NCBI GenBank assembly: GCA_022791355.1
Contig: JAAVYX010000207.1
Coordinates: forward strand, 1 to 13,347
Direction: 5' to 3'
DNA length: 13,347 nucleotides
Origin: Clostridiales bacterium
GTDB taxonomy: Bacteria; Bacillota; Clostridia; Oscillospirales; Acutalibacteraceae
Under the pieces are notes generated by a model, which did not search any database, was not told the DNA's origin, and was given only the letters and a program-made list of their open reading frames with translations. Of this stretch, positions 12,072 through 13,347 are shown in pieces; position 1 is the stretch's first letter; every line of letters starts with the position of its first letter. The position numbers and the translations under genes are program-made.

Positions 12072-13262
12072 ATGGAGCTTTTGCGCATGTCCCTTCGTAA
12101 CTTAAAGCGTAAGGGGGCCCGCACCCTTCTGACCCTTCTCAGCATCGCTATTGGCGTTTGCTCGGTCTTGATTATCAGCGTGATTTCGGACGCTGGAAAG
12201 GCGGCGGTCAATCACGAGCTGGACAGCTTGGGCGTAAACGGGATCGCTGTCAGCGTTAAGCAATCGGACGGAAGTACAGGACTAAAAAACGAGGATTTAT
12301 CCAAGCTGCGCGGACTGGAGGACGTGGCCGAGGCCACGCCGGTTCTTACCAAAATGGGAGTGGCTTCGGCCGGCGGACAGAGCAGCAGCACCATGATCTG
12401 GGGAATCGACAGCGGCGCCAATCAGGTTATTTCCCTAGAAATGGATTACGGGCGGACAATAACCGCCGCAGACGTGGCAGGGCGTTCCAATGTGTGCCTG
12501 GTGGACGCGACTACGGCGGACGCCTTGTATCATCGCACAAACGCGGTGGGCGGAACATTGTATTTGTCCCTTGGCGGCGGCAGCGAGCCCTTTGAAATCA
12601 TAGGTGTGGCCGCCCCGGACAGCGGTATTCTGCAAAGCATAGCGGGAGAGTATATCCCCGCTTTTGTGTATATTCCTTACACAACGCTCCAGCGCTATAT
12701 CGGCAGCGACGCGCTCAGTCAGATCGCCATACAGGTACCGGAAGAGCAGGGAGACAACCTAGATGCTGTTGCTCGTAAAATCGAAAGAAGCTTGCGGCTT
12801 GAGAAGTCTGCCGACGCAACTGTTCATGCGGATAATTTGGTAAAGCAGCGTGGAAAGTTAAGTAATACCTTGGATATTGTCACGCTGGTTTTAACCGTTA
12901 TAGGTTCTATTTCGCTAGTCGTAGCCGGACTTGGTATCATGACGGTTATGTTGGTATCCGTAACCGAAAGGACACGGGAAATTGGGATCAAAAAGGCTAT
13001 TGGAGCTCGCCGCGGCGCTATTCTCAGAGAATTTCTTACAGAAGCCATGCTTTTATCCGTGCTTGGCAGCGGGATCGGTCTGGCCGCGGGCGCGGCTCTG
13101 ACCGAAATCGCATCCGCTGTTTTACAGTATCCCATCCATGTATCAGTCTATCAAGCAGCGGGCGCTTTGGCGATTGCCTTGTGCAGCGGCGTGCTGTTTG
13201 GTGTGTATCCGGCCATAGCCGCATCTAAAATGCGTCCAGTAGACGCGCTCAGAAGAGATTAA
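12072..13262 (+). CDS. MacB/FtsX-type ABC transporter permease
   Basis: This 396-residue membrane subunit belongs to a type VII (MacB-like) ABC exporter, a class that drives peptides, antibiotics or lipoproteins across or out of the membrane by mechanotransmission. It opens with the family start LLRMSLRNLKRKGARTLLTLLSIAIG and membrane segment 1 (about residues 19-41). A large extracytoplasmic MacB-PCD domain follows (about 42-260). Three C-terminal membrane segments lie at about 268-298, 322-346 and 358-384. The FtsX core motif VTERTREIGIKKAIGARRGAILREF is intact, and the end APxxAS-like YPAIAASKMRPVDALRRD is canonical. The gene is 1 nt downstream of the adaptor gene, with GAAGGGGA upstream as ribosome-binding site. 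No ATPase is fused or adjacent, which is unusual because the adaptor and permease need one; it must be encoded elsewhere. A terminator follows directly. Confidence 0.93.
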   Translation: MELLRMSLRNLKRKGARTLLTLLSIAIGVCSVLIISVISDAGKAAVNHELDSLGVNGIAVSVKQSDGSTGLKNEDLSKLRGLEDVAEATPVLTKMGVASAGGQSSSTMIWGIDSGANQVISLEMDYGRTITAADVAGRSNVCLVDATTADALYHRTNAVGGTLYLSLGGGSEPFEIIGVAAPDSGILQSIAGEYIPAFVYIPYTTLQRYIGSDALSQIAIQVPEEQGDNLDAVARKIERSLRLEKSADATVHADNLVKQRGKLSNTLDIVTLVLTVIGSISLVVAGLGIMTVMLVSVTERTREIGIKKAIGARRGAILREFLTEAMLLSVLGSGIGLAAGAALTEIASAVLQYPIHVSVYQAAGALAIALCSGVLFGVYPAIAASKMRPVDALRRD

Positions 13263-13266
13263 GAAA

Positions 13267-13296
13267 AACGCTGCAATATCTATTGCGGCGTTTTTT
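13267..13296 (+). terminator. Intrinsic terminator after the exporter operon
   Basis: AACGCTGCAA (13267-13276) pairs with TTGCGGCGTT (13283-13292), with one T-G wobble and a 6-nt loop. It is followed by a T-run up to 13296 and starts 5 bases after the permease stop. Confidence 0.9.
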
Positions 13297-13311
13297 CATT
13301 GCCTATAGGCT

Positions 13312-13338
13312 AAAGAAAACCCCTGGTTGAACCAGGGG
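13312..13338 (-). terminator. Terminator for a minus-strand gene beyond the right edge
   Basis: CCCCTGGT (13320-13327) pairs with ACCAGGGG (13331-13338) around a 3-nt loop. Read on the - strand the stem is followed by TTTTCTTT (13312-13319), whereas the + side has no T-run. It therefore implies a gene arriving from the right and ending near 13340 or beyond, convergent with the permease gene. Confidence 0.7.
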
Positions 13339-13347
13339 TAAATAAAA

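Noticed and set aside
13302..13309. Short palindrome CCTATAGG
   Set aside because: It is eight bases long, in spacer DNA between two terminators, with no promoter or gene nearby to give it a role.
1..13347. CRISPR array, insertion sequence, integrase, tRNA or rRNA
   Set aside because: None was seen on either strand. The only clear repeats are the protein-level duplications inside the mannosidase gene.

Overview
The window looks like chromosomal DNA from a low-to-mid GC Gram-positive anaerobe, most likely a gut Clostridia member of the Oscillospiraceae/Ruminococcaceae type. The clues are a tail-end accC-accD-accA cluster in the usual Bacillota order, a short (261 aa) AccA, a secreted glycosidase ending in a type I dockerin, lipoprotein and ABC-export genes typical of monoderms, and strong Shine-Dalgarno sites throughout. 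The placement is an inference from gene content; no rRNA or other marker gene is present.

Layout. Bases 1-2266 (+) hold the end of a fatty-acid synthesis operon: the C-terminal part of biotin carboxylase (accC, cut by the left edge), then the two carboxyltransferase subunits accD and accA, which overlap by 8 nt. A GC-rich hairpin lies between accC and accD. Bases 2267-2446 separate convergent genes and hold terminator-like hairpins. Bases 2447-3385 (-) encode a CorA-type divalent-cation transporter. Its roughly 130-nt leader contains a well-formed 27-codon ORF whose stop codon runs into the corA ribosome-binding site. Divergently, 3712-4392 (+) encodes a DUF2461 protein.

The centre of the window (4565-10201, +) is one 1878-residue secreted enzyme. 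It has a signal peptide, a GH38 alpha-mannosidase catalytic region with its zinc ligands intact, and the GH38 C-terminal beta domains. Two further beta-sandwich regions follow, then a duplicated CBM6-like module interleaved with four FIVAR-like helical units, and a C-terminal type I dockerin. It has its own near-consensus promoter and a strong terminator.

Bases 10357-10929 (+) encode a small lipoprotein as a single-gene unit. Bases 11072-13262 (+) form a two-gene unit for a MacA-like membrane-fusion protein and a MacB/FtsX-type ABC permease, with no ATPase gene between them or before the following terminator. A hairpin at the right edge reads as a terminator for an incoming minus-strand gene.

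How it fits together: AccC (with a biotin carrier protein encoded outside the window) and AccD/AccA make malonyl-CoA for lipid synthesis. The mannosidase probably trims alpha-mannosides outside the cell, docked onto a cohesin scaffold. The adaptor and permease would form an exporter with an ATPase encoded elsewhere. The observations most worth checking are the corA leader ORF and the dockerin-bearing GH38 architecture. I saw no defence system, mobile element, CRISPR array, tRNA or rRNA.
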